Shown: one piece after another, positions 1 to 10,245 of the stretch
Numbering within the stretch: the stretch's first letter is position 1
How the letters are laid out: each line of letters opens with the position of its first letter
Assembly (NCBI GenBank): GCA_963920765.1
Contig: OY987244.1
Coordinates: 4,900,501 to 4,964,500, forward strand
DNA length: 64,000 nt
Origin: Ulota crispa
Lineage: Eukaryota > Streptophyta > Bryopsida > Orthotrichales > Orthotrichaceae
Direction of reading: 5' to 3'
Translations under genes and position numbers: made by a program
Notes under the pieces: model-generated
What the model was told of the DNA's origin: nothing
Database searches by the model: none
The model's input: the letters and a program-made list of their open reading frames with translations, nothing else

Positions 1-1004
1 AAACACAATGCAAGGGGCCATCTTCATAGCATCTGCAAAAAGAGATTGCACATTTGCCTCAAATTCTCTTGCAAAGACAACAAAAAATAGACTTAATACA
101 CCACAACTTCCACAAGAAAATAAGACCAAAATTTGAGCAAATCTAATAGGACACATGGTTGACCATAATAGACAAAATGTAAGTATCACTTGTCTAAAGG
201 TCCATTCCCACTTCTACATTGTATTTAAGAAGTAGCGGTCCTTGAGGGATTTTGGAACTTGTGTGTTCATATAGCTTAGGAGTATTATTTAGCACCCAAG
301 CCTAGCTAGCAAGCTTGAGGGCAGTTCTATGAGAGCGGTTGTAAGAGAAATTAGAAGGAAAGCGTCTGTAATGTACAAAAAAATTAGCAAAGGTGCTATA
401 GCACAAAGTCTTTGCAAAAATGTAGATTTGAGAGATTGGTGGCCTGCTAAGAGCTGCCTTTACTAATGGCGCCCTCAAAGATGAATTACAAAGTATTGGG
501 GTTTGAAATATCAGAAAAACTTTTGGTTGACATTTGCTTTTTTTGGTATGTGGAGACGGCACTCCCACGGAGGCGGCGTGCTCATGAGACCTTATAAGAA
601 TAGACTATCGCGGTTGAGGGGCAACAGCAACTGCATCATTGGAGTACATCATGTGTAAAATTTTCAAAGAAAAAGGATGAAACATCCACTTGTAGTGAAC
701 TACCCAAAATTGCTACATTGCCAAAAAAACAGTGCAGGGGCATTTAGGGGTTAAATGGTAGTATAGATTATACAGTAGTCATCTATGCATTGAAGATACT
801 CAAAATTTTGAATATTATTCTAAATAATTGTGTATTTTTGTCACAAAAATACCTTCATAAAAGGTTCTTCTCTATTCACGTGTATGCCTTACTAACTCTT
901 GTCTTCCATCTAGGACTTTGTAAAATGTTTTTAAAAACTTAAAAAGGCAAAGAAAATGCATGCATGGATTGCAAACAAAAAGAAGAAGAAAGGGGTTGAA
1001 TGTA
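1..1004. other. Intergenic DNA, no gene recognised
   Basis: AT-rich sequence. The only structure I recognise is the transposon fragment at about 600-750. Short ORFs here show no family resemblance. Confidence 0.5.
600..750 (-). mobile_element. Fragment of the ~930 bp TTAA element
   Basis: The last ~150 bp match the end of the element at 60644-61563, including a shared stretch around 'CCCAAAATTGCTA'. The fragment ends in TTTAGGGG followed by TTAA (751-754). I could not place a left end; about 600 is where similarity fades. Strand is arbitrary for this family. Confidence 0.55.
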
Positions 1005-1400
1005 AGGTAGGCACACCCATCCTCGTCATGTCCTCATGGGCGTTACTTGACATTGTCAAGAATTAACAAATATAAATCAAATGGTTATGGGTAATTAAGT
1101 GATAGTTATGGTTGACAAAGTGACGGTTGTGGGTGACTTGCATGACAACTTTGAGTACCCATCTCACTATTTAAGAATGAGCAAGCCTTGTTTTTAGCAT
1201 CTCTTACACATAGTTCCTACAATTTCAGTGATTTTGGACTTTGAAAAATCTTTGTGAACAAATGCTTGCAATTGGAACCTTGAAATTGACGCCAATATTT
1301 TTGGTTTCCACTTCCTAACTTATAGCATTTTTTTCAAAGTTAGTCAATTGTTTTACCTACTCCAAAACCCTTATTTCCACGCTTATGGGTGCGCCTACCT
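1005..1400 (+). mobile_element. AGGTAG-TIR miniature element, copy a
   Basis: 396 bp bounded by AGGTAGGC... and ...GCGCCTACCT, with TA on both sides (1003-1004, 1401-1402). It is the near-identical inverted partner of 24097-24498, and shares the internal 'GGTTATGGGT' / 'GTGGGTGAC' block with copies at 41869 and 34395. There is no coding capacity. TA flanks suggest a Tc1/mariner-type target, by inference only. Confidence 0.8.
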
Positions 1401-1402
1401 TA

Positions 1403-3340
1403 ATATACAAATTCTACACTTTGACTTGCTTGTGCCTATCCAAGGGTGATGGCATGATCAAGGTACCCCTGAAAGAGCCTACCGGACCTTCGGACAGGAC
1501 TTTTTCCCGAGGAGTCCGGATTATTTTTGTTTAGGTAAAAGTTTGAATTTGCAAGTGATGAAACATTTTTCTTAAGCTTTCCTTACGTTAAGACATTCAT
1601 TTAGAAAGTGTTCCTTCCATCAAAAGGAATTTTTTTGATTTTCTTTCACACCGCAAAAGTGATTAGAACCCAAATGTCCTGATCCGGACTTTTTTTGACT
1701 TGTAATTTGTAATGGCTCCCTAAAATGAATTATTAACATTTTAATAATTTTTACCATATGTGCACCTAGAAATAAGTATATGTGCATGCTTTTACCACTT
1801 TAAAAAAAATTACAAATTTTTAATGTTCTTTATTGGACGTGGAAAAACTTGCATGAAAGTGTCCCTAAAAGAATTCATTACAACTAGTTTTAATAATGTA
1901 TGGACTAATACACTTCAAATTCATGGATCATAGGAGCTTGCACAACTATAAATGCATTAACCTAATTCCTACTAACCAAACTTGCAGTCCGGATGAGTCC
2001 TTTACTTCATTTTTATGAAATGAGATAGTTCCGGTACTTCTCACATAATTGCTCATTTAAACATGATAACATCCATCATTTGAAAAAATGTATTTTTTTT
2101 CTACTAATTTACAAGTATAATCAACTTCTTGCCAAAAAATAAATAGCAAAGCACTATCTAGTAAGATGTAGTAAATAGCAAAAATATCGTGGGTATGACC
2201 AAATCAAAGTTAAGCAGTCCTTTTTGGATACCCTGATCGTGCCATTGCCCCCAATATGTATGGCCCTTGCCTAATTACTACCCTCTAATTTTGATTTGGG
2301 CAGCAGTAATTATACCTCTACATAATTGCATACGTTTTTATTTTGGAGAATGCCGAGATTGTGGTTATGTAGATGTTTAAAGATGGTTATTTTCTTTATT
2401 TATAGAGATGATTCTAAGTAAAATGAAAGGCTTGGATATATGGTTCATTGTTTACAAATGAAATCAAATAATTAATTTCAATACTTTTAAGAATAAAATA
2501 AAATCATGTTGTACTATAATCATGCAATACAATTCTATATCAACACCACAAGTTCTATTAGAGAGGGGAAGGGAGTGGAAAAGGAACGTAAAGAGAGGGT
2601 GAAAAGTCATTGAATTTTTTTCTAAGTTGTCTATTATAAGTTTGAAAATTTCTAATATAAAGTAGTGGATGACAAACATTAGGTGTTTGTTCATCTCCCA
2701 AAGTTTGAAATCCAAAAAGGAGAGCGAGAGGAAAAGATATGGAAAGGAAGGGTAAAAAATCATTACATATTTGAGAAGAGGAGGGAGAGAAAAGATAGGG
2801 AAAGGGAGGGTGAAAGGTCACCTCAAAAGTCACATGAAATTAAGAAAAACACATCCCAAAGCACATGAAAGGCATACTTGTTTCTACTGATGTGAAGAAA
2901 AGTTTAAAATCTAAAAACTATAAAAATAACCTATAAAGTGTAATCTAGAGGTATAATCATATGATGATTTATAAAAGAATACTTTATGTCCTTGCTTATG
3001 ACCTATAGATTACATCAATATGTTTATGTCTATTGGTTCACTTGCCAATATTGATCAATAAATTTTAAACAAGAAATTTAAATTCTTTATGAATTGGTTA
3101 AGTAAAAAAAAAAAATTCACACAATTTTTTCCCTTTACATAAACAATAGTGTGTTCTACTTGAGCTGATTTTGAAGATATGTGGTTGTATTTTCTTTTTG
3201 AATCTATTTTGAAGAGTTGTTATTAGATTTAGAAAATATAGTTTTAAAGTTGGAACAAATTTAAATAATACATAGTCATTGCCAAGAAAGGTTCTGAGAA
3301 TGTACACGGAAAAACCCTAAAATTTTAACAAAAATATCTA
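1403..3340. other. Intergenic AT-rich DNA with purine-rich repeats
   Basis: No gene recognised. 2683-2760 is a copy (inverted) of a short dispersed sequence also seen at about 8740-8800 and 49200-49255, centred on 'TTTGAAAT.CAAAAAGG' and 'TGACAAAC'. Between about 2560 and 2830 the plus strand is purine-rich, with three loose repeats of a GAGGGTGAAAAGTCA-like motif. Confidence 0.5.
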
Positions 3341-4275
3341 CCCCTAAAGGACCGTTGTCCCTTTGGGGGACAATTGGGATTTTGGGCATGTACCTATGGC
3401 TAAACTACTTTGTGTAAATTTTTGAAACTTTCATGGAAGATGGGGAATTCACAGATCTATATGGGCATCTAATTTTTTCTTCATTCTGACATCCGACAAA
3501 GAAGTTATGCAAGAATTCTGCTGCTTAAGGGAGGGAGGGCAATCCAGGTAGCCCAAAAACTTCTTCAAAATTCAAATTTTTTTAAAATTAAAATCCCAAA
3601 TTGGTTCTTTAGATTTTTTTAGTATGTGGGAAGCTTTTAATCATTCAATTTTCAATCAATGAGATGAAAGTTATGAGATGTTTTAGTTTGTGGGCAGTTG
3701 TGGATCCTCTACTCTAAAATTAACTTTGAAGTCCATTATTTTCCACAGTTTTCAATATTTTGGAAAAGAAACTAAATCTCAAGAAGTAGATTGTTTATTA
3801 CAATATTATAGCTGTTGGGATTTGCATTTTTCATTTCAACAATTAAATTCTTTACAATTTAGTGATTTGACTCATTCTCTACTTCTTCTTACTTACTATT
3901 TTTTTCCCATGTGTTGTATAGTTCCAATTGATTTGAAAATTCTCCCATGCATGTCTAACTTGGTCTTATACATGGAAAAAATAAACCTCAACTTTTTGTA
4001 GAGCAATTTTTTTTCATGTAAGAGTGGTGAAAGGCTTCTAAACTTTTTGGAGAGCACGGTAAAAAACCTGTTTTTTCACTTCAAATGTAAATATCTCCCT
4101 CCTCTCCATCTAGAATGACCTGATTTTTCCCCCACAAGTACCTCTTCTAGTCTAAGGCAAGATCATACGGTTGGATTTCCCAAAAAAAAAAAAAAAAACC
4201 TAGCTTCTTACTCATCCTCTAGAAGTAACAGTTTTCAGTGATTTTGACAGAAAAAAGGGCTTGATCCTTTAGGGG
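3341..4275 (+). mobile_element. TTAA element, ~930 bp family, copy 1
   Basis: 935 bp starting CCCCTAAAGGACC and ending GGATCCTTTAGGGG read in part as an 11-base inverted terminal repeat (CCCCTAAAGGA). The right flank is TTAA (4276-4279); the left flank is TCTA, a decayed match. Just inside the left end, GGACCGTTGTCC followed by GGGGGACAA can fold. It is collinear with 32501-33968 and the inverse of 27879-28807, 29818-30737 and 60644-61563. The ORFs inside are short and unlike any transposase. Confidence 0.8.
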
Positions 4276-4279
4276 TTAA

Positions 4280-5495
4280 CATATGGATGGTAGAAAAACT
4301 TTTTTATTTATATTCAAATTATCGTATATCGCCTCAACTAGAAATATAGAATCTTACTTTTGATAACTTTCAGTTCTTGGTAGATCTCTCAGTTTTCAAA
4401 TCAATCATTATTTCAATGAACATTTTTATTCTTTTCAGTTACTATTTCAATTTTTTTGTTCTTATAAGTCTTTGTACTTCTAACAATTGATTCATTTGAG
4501 AATATCCGTTATTTTTATGATGTGATAAATAGGTGGACAACTCATTTTTTTAATCCAATTTCTTAAATTTGAAAACAAAACTTATTCATCAAAATATTTT
4601 GAACTCCATGTTAATAAAATTGTCACATCTGCATGGAACTCTTTTTTGAAGGCCAGTTGTGTAGTCAATGGATTTGGTGATCCACATATAAAACATTTCA
4701 TAGTTCTATCGACATATAGTTTCAATATTTGAACATTTCTCAAAGATGACAATGCACTTCCTATTTCTTAAAAAAATTGATGGGTCTTTTTAAAGTAGCA
4801 GATATGTCCGATTTGAGATTTTTCACATGCCGTGTAGAGATTTATTTAATCTGTGTTGATGAAGCCAATTTTTAGTATAAGTGTTGCACAAGAAAAAAAG
4901 GTTTATTTTAAGTTTTGTAAAAACCCAAAAATCGAAACGGTAAGAAATTGAAGGTGACTTCTTTTATATTATCAAGTTTTCCTAATTCTGGAATTGGATT
5001 CACTAGTTGCTACTAATTTACAATAGAAGGCCGAGATTAATATGCGCCAAGCAAATTATACTTAAAAACAAAGCCAAAAATCCAATATTGCCCATTGTCA
5101 AAGGTGAAGAATAAGCAATAAGCAACTTTTTTTAAATCATATATAAACTTCTTCAATCTTCATGATTACAAGCTTAGAGTCCTAAATGCACTAAATTTCT
5201 AGCACACTAAAATCATATTTGAATACCTACCATGTACCCTTGTAACAAGTTTCAATTTGGAAACTCAAAATTGGAAAATCAAAATATCTAAACTTGCATC
5301 AAATAACATTAATACTCAATGCCTTTGCATGAACAAATACCCTCAATTTATGAGATGAACATAGAATATGGCAAAACACAGATGGGCAAAACTCCTCACC
5401 AAAAAGCACCATTTTTCAAAAAGCACCATTTTTCAAAAAGGTACATTTTTAAAGTGTTAGCTAAGAGCATCATCAATCCAAGATGGTGGATGGAA
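4280..5495. other. Intergenic AT-rich DNA
   Basis: No gene recognised. Near the end (5400-5450) a 17-base unit AAAAAGCACCATTTTTC occurs twice in tandem, followed by a diverged third copy. Confidence 0.5.
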
Positions 5496-5613
5496 CACTA
5501 CAAGGAAACCGTGGTTGAATTTACAAAAAGTTGACAAAGATTATGACGTAATTTACGGTATATTGTAGATTAGGTCACAATCTTTGTTAATTTTTTGTAA
5601 ATTCAACCATGGT
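5496..5613. mobile_element. Small palindrome with CACTA-like terminus
   Basis: The left end reads CACTACAAGGAAACC, like the termini of plant CACTA (En/Spm) elements. Positions 5508-5552 and 5569-5613 form imperfect inverted arms of about 45 bp (GTGGTTGAATTTACAAAAA...). The right terminus seems truncated at CCATGGT. A second copy with both ends is at 58294-58423. Confidence 0.6.
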
Positions 5614-6013
5614 CCCAAGCTCCAAAACTTCATTTCTAATGGTAGGACCAATTGTGTGGGAGAATGAGGTACTTTTAGGGCTCCAATGCAATCACAACAA
5701 CTCATAACCAAGGCAAGGCCCCATAAAAACAACGTCCTCCCATTACAAATTTGCTTGTTTCTCATAGCCTTTAATCTTCCCCTAAAACATGTGTTTGAAC
5801 GCCATGCTACTTGAAGTAGCTTGCAGCTCCTCTGCAACAACTTGCAAGAACTTGCACCTAATTTTCTTTGGCGCCTAAATTTGCAACAAGAGTGGAAGGA
5901 TTTGACTTGTGAATAGGATTGCAAAATCCTTGAATAAGGAGCGACATGGAAGAGCCTAATTTCCAATTCGGAAGCCCGTCTCCAAGTTGATGATGCCCTA
6001 AGTACATAATCCA
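5614..6013. repeat. Dispersed repeat related to 42555-43140
   Basis: Segments around 5670-5700 ('GAGGTACTTTTAGGGCTCCAA') and 5820-5890 ('TTGCAACAAGAGTGG') recur, diverged and in the same order, at 42640-42670 and 43075-43140. Ends are not defined. An open frame of 154 codons on the minus strand lies here, but it looks like chance within a repeat. Confidence 0.4.
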
Positions 6014-6334
6014 TCAAAAGAAAGGATTCATGTCAAAAGGAACTGTGTTGAAACTTTCCAATGCATCAGATTGTGCCTTATCTTTATCAAAATTTCCCAA
6101 GTCAAGCTCGTTTCCAAGGGCAGTGCCACCACCGCCTTCAAGCTTGATTCCACCAGCAAGCTCTGTCAGTTTATCTTGCATGGCTTTTGTAGCAGATTGA
6201 AGCTTTTTGCTCTCCTCGTCAACGTTTCCCTTTTGCTTTTGAACCTCCAACATCCAAAGCAAATCGATACATTCCAATAAATTACGGATCACCCCTTTCA
6301 CTTTTTTCACTGCTGAGATAGTTTGATCACTCAT
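6014..6334 (-). CDS. Hypothetical 106-residue protein, possibly a captured or orphan gene
   Basis: The ORF starts at ATG 6334 (MSDQTISAVKKVKGVIRNLL); an extension upstream uses only TTG. I do not recognise the family. Residues 5-30 look helical, residues 33-62 are charged and helix-forming, then comes a GGGGTALGNELDLGNF segment and an acidic, hydrophobic tail ending in MNPFF. There is no signal peptide or membrane segment. Composition (few repeats, balanced charges) is more protein-like than other ORFs in this repeat-rich stretch. There is no neighbouring gene within 3.9 kb, and it abuts a dispersed repeat at 5614-6013, so it could be a gene fragment carried by a transposon, an exon of a larger gene, or chance. 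Confidence 0.4.
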   Translation of the reverse strand: MSDQTISAVKKVKGVIRNLLECIDLLWMLEVQKQKGNVDEESKKLQSATKAMQDKLTELAGGIKLEGGGGTALGNELDLGNFDKDKAQSDALESFNTVPFDMNPFF

Positions 6335-7741
6335 TGCAACAACCAAAATGCTAAGAAATTATCAAAATTTGTGCAAAATAATTTATTAGTCATAACGAGG
6401 GAACTGTGTCAATTTTGTAGATTTTATAATTTTTCATAACTTGCTAGATTGATCATTTTGGAGCTTCCTTTAAATGATTTTTGATAAATTAGAGTAACTT
6501 CATCTTTAGACTTAAAAATGTACTCCATGATACACTTTTCTTTATTTGTAATTTTTTAATTTCTTCCAATGACATTAGGGTTTGAAGCTTGTGCTTGTGA
6601 ACTGTAATAAGTGATGAGTTGAGCTTACAAGCAATATCAAAGGAGATGAAGAGCAAAGTACAAGTGGCGATTCAAAATTAAGATTGCTATAGGCACCATT
6701 GAGATATTGTTCTGTTTTTGAATAATTTTGGTTCTTTTGGACACTATTAGAAGAGCATATATTATCCAAATGGTTGTTGTTAAAGTTACCGTTGTAAAAG
6801 GGCTTTTATTTGGATTTCAAGTTAGATAAGATAATTAGAAAATCTAAAAATTGAACTTTAGTATACCCAATCAATGAGTTGGTCACATTCTTTTGCCAAG
6901 TGACTAATGTAGAAATACCATAAATGGCTAAAATAAGGCATTTTAGCCTGAAGATATGGGGAATTTTTTGAGAAATTAAGCTCAATCTATAGAGAAACAA
7001 GAATAAGGAAGAGTGAAAAAAAAAAAAAAAAAAAACTCAAAATGAATGTATCATGCAATATAAATGTGGATTTAGGGTTTGGACCGATTTTGGTTTCATA
7101 TGTGTACCTTAAACGGCTACTTCTAAAACCTTATTCCAAAATAAATTTGAACCAATCACATGCAAGGAAAGAGCATCTTTCTAAAATCTTTTTCAAAGCT
7201 AACTCTTGTTGGTTTAAGAACACTCTACTTTATCATTATTAGGAAGTAACTGTTTATGGTATTTCTACCTTAGGTTGACTTTTGTGCAGATAGATTCATG
7301 ATAGTATTATACCATTCTATTGTGTGGCTACTTAGTCTCTTGTTGTGTATAGTTAACTTCTAAGGGCAAATCTTCATGTTCTATTGGAATTGGTTACAAA
7401 CTTACAATAGTGAGCACCTTTAGATTTTGAAAAATTCAAATCCCAAAGCCTCTATTTTTCTTGCAATAAACTTGAGCACACTTCCATGTATGGTTATGCA
7501 GCTTCTTTGTTGCTTCAACAATTCTTTGAATCCAATGCAAGCATGGCATTTGGCACAGTGCAAAGTACAATCATGTTACAAATTACATAATCTTAACATT
7601 TCAGAGTATTTATTAAATGAAAAAAATTCAATGCAATAAGGAAACAAATATTTGTCTGAACAAAAAATGACAATTTAAAGCATTATAAAATCAATTAAAA
7701 AGCATTCCAACTTTGAAATTTCATCCAATTTTTTCCTTTAA
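6335..7741. other. Intergenic AT-rich DNA
   Basis: No gene or complete mobile element recognised. A poly-A run lies at about 7016-7035. Confidence 0.5.
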
Positions 7742-8103
7742 CCCTTGAACACCCAAGCGGTCCCTGTGACTACCGTGCTACAGTTGTTTTACAATGGTGT
7801 GACATGTGCCTACACAATATAAAATTGTCTCCAAAAGTTGCAAAAGTTAATAATACATGCTACCCTTATAAAAATTGCAAGAAGGGCAACATGGGACCCA
7901 ACACCATGCTTGGGAATCTTCTCACAAATTGGAGTTTAAAAAAATATGGGAACATTCAGTGAGAATGTTTTTGACATTTCATGATGGAGCACATCTCCTT
8001 GATCAATTCTTAAAAAAGATTAGATGAAAAAGATTTTTTTCCATTTTGTAGGGTATATTTTGGATAGTGAGGGACAATTTTCGTCCCCTTATGCATTTAG
8101 GGA
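7742..8103. mobile_element. TTAA element, short subfamily
   Basis: The left end is TTAA followed by CCCTTGAACACCCAAG; the right end is GCATTTAGGGA followed by TCAA. About 362 bp. Termini are more diverged than in other members, so the boundaries are approximate. Confidence 0.5.
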
Positions 8104-8325
8104 TCAATTATCACACAAAACCTCTTGGGCTATATGATAATTTCAATCCATTAACACTACACTAAACCTAAGGGTGACCTTTGAATGTCTATTGTAAACA
8201 TCATGTGAAGTATTGATAATTTGAGAATTACTACATAATATTGCACCTTCTATTGGATGTCTTGGCATGTATCATCAAATCCATGGGCATTCCTTTGAGT
8301 GCCATCTATTCAATTGAAAGATATA

Positions 8326-8646
8326 CTCCCTCTATCTCAAAATGATCTTCTTGTTGGAGGAGGAAGGTAGCTAGAGACACTTATACATAGTCCAAAAGCA
8401 TGGGCATGCTAACCAATCCCATTCCATCAAGTGAGTGGCCACCGGTGCTCTTCAAAAAGGCCTCAAAAATTCAATTTTCAAGCACTTTCAAACCACACTT
8501 GGATAACCAATTTGAAACTCAAAATCAAAACAATAGGAGGACATCAAACTCTATTCATAGGTCCAAAAAAATCTGAAAAATGGTCCTTTTTTAACTTAAT
8601 CTATAACATTTTGTGTAACAAGAAGATCATTTTGGGACGGAGGGAG
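8326..8646. mobile_element. Stowaway-like miniature element
   Basis: 321 bp flanked by TA (8324-8325 and 8647-8648). The left end CTCCCTCTATCTCAAAATGA and the complement of the right end CTCCCTCCGTCCCAAAATGA agree at 27 of the first 30 bases. CTCCCTCCGTCCC termini with a TA target are the signature of plant Stowaway (Tc1/mariner) miniature elements. The 78-codon ORF inside has no recognisable product. Confidence 0.85.
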
Positions 8647-8739
8647 TACAATTTTACCTTATTATAGTAATAAATATGCTTTGCAAGCTCTTTGCATCAT
8701 GTCTCTTAATTTATGGTGACTTGCAAGTGACTTTTCACC

Positions 8740-8800
8740 TTCTTTTCCCTTGTCTTTCCTTTCTATGCTTCCTTTTTGAATTTCAAATTTTGGGTGACAA
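8740..8800. repeat. Short dispersed repeat, copy 2 of 3
   Basis: Matches 2683-2760 (inverted) and 49200-49255 around CTTTTTGAATTTCAAATTTT and TGACAAAC. Full extent of the element is unknown. Confidence 0.45.
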
Positions 8801-8806
8801 ACATAT

Positions 8807-8857
8807 ACCCAATGCTTGACACCCAATGCTTGACACCCAATGCTTGACACCCAATGT
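8807..8857 (+). repeat. 14-bp tandem repeat
   Basis: ACCCAATGCTTGAC occurs three times exactly (8807, 8821, 8835), followed by a partial fourth copy. Confidence 0.9.
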
Positions 8858-9036
8858 TTTATAATAGAAAATATTGAAATTGTGGTGGTAATAAAGAATT
8901 ATATTGCATGACAAACAGACACTTCAAGTTTTACAATATAGATGTTTTCTTGGCTACTACATGGGAAGGGGACTTGTATCAAACAAGTCTACATCAAGAA
9001 TGTTTGAGTAGGTGCTTAAAAAGCTAGCCAATAGTA

Positions 9037-9354
9037 AGGTAGGAGGCTCATAAATCAACCATCTAAGGACTGAAACTAAATTTTGGGGAGGTGAAACTTC
9101 TTGAATTGTTTTTCAGTGAATTTTCCTTGCAAGACAAAAAGAATTAACATCCAACCCAAGTTGTTTCATATTTTTTGAAGTTTTGTGGAATTAGTTTAAA
9201 AAAATTGAAGTGAAAAGACCATAGTGCTCTATAATGGTTCACCTCCTCAAATGCACTTTGCTTGTACATTTTTGAAACCTATGAAAAATAGCATGTACTC
9301 ATAATGAGAAGGTGGACAGTTTTGGAGCTTAAGCGGAATATAAGCCTCCTACCT
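9037..9354 (+). mobile_element. AGGTAG-TIR element, 'GGAGGCTCAT' subfamily, copy f
   Basis: 318 bp from AGGTAGGAGGCTCAT to GCCTCCTACCT, flanked by TA (9035-9036, 9355-9356). Collinear with 12170-12497 and 15016-15310; a more diverged copy is at 26184-26482. All share the internal GGGGAGGTGAAACTTCTTGA and CACCTCCTCAAATG blocks. There is no coding capacity. Confidence 0.8.
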
Positions 9355-9356
9355 TA

Positions 9357-10245
9357 GTTGCTTGTTATTTATAAGTATATTAATATAAAAGCTATTTTAG
9401 AAATTCAAACAGGTCAAACAAGCAGTAACCACTTTGGATCAGAAAATCTTCCATTAGGTCATGAAAATTTGATGGTAACTTCTTTTAACATTCCGAAAAC
9501 AAACACCTAAACATTCTAATAACTCCAATCATTAGAACAAAATTTGTACAAAGGAAAGTCCGAAATCTCAGAAATGGGAACTTCAAGAAGTCAAGAATGT
9601 ATCAATGTGCACAAAAAGATTCCTAAAGAATTTAAGGACCATTCACGAATATTTCACATATCTAGAGCAAAAATCTGGTCCTTGATCTAGGTAGTCTAAT
9701 CTACATGATAATGACCTGTTTTGCAATAAGCTGCAGCAACTCAGTAGAAGAATCATACCTCTTGCAATATGCAAACGCATGTAGAAGGATAGTTTAACAA
9801 AGTATAAACAAAATTACTCTTTTAACTCACGTAGAAATAACATAATAATCAAATCATGTTGTGCTCTAATACCTCTCTAAACCAAAAACATATCCGCTAA
9901 ACTGTATTATTTGAAATTCTAATCAATTACATGAGTACTCTAAATCAAAACTCAATATCCCCTCATTCCACCGTGCTTAGAAACCAGTTCTCCATCTTCA
10001 CGTTCAGATTCAATCCTCTCCAACAATGTCTCGTAAAACCAGAATACAGGAGCACATCTTCGTTCATTCTGGACGAAGAGGCTTCATAACCACCCAAAAA
10101 GAAAAAGAAAAAGAAAAAGAAAAACTACTAATAAGAACTCTGATCTGCATATAAAAACCAACAAGTGCTCTTGGGTAACCAGGTCTTTTTACTTCCTAAA
10201 TCCTCAATTAAAAAAAAGGCTCCCGCATGCAAAACTGCATCATCA
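9357..10245. other. 3' flank of the RER gene
   Basis: No separate gene recognised. An (AAAAAG)n stretch is at about 10096-10123. The 3' UTR of the gene read leftwards from 14548 should lie in the right part; no single polyadenylation site can be chosen. Confidence 0.5.

Noticed and set aside
5553-6017. 154-codon minus-strand frame
   Set aside because: Lies in a dispersed repeat also seen at 42555-43140, where the frame is not kept; no family resemblance.
8807-8857. Possible CRISPR-like array
   Set aside because: Direct 14-bp tandem repeats without spacers in plant nuclear DNA; a simple minisatellite.
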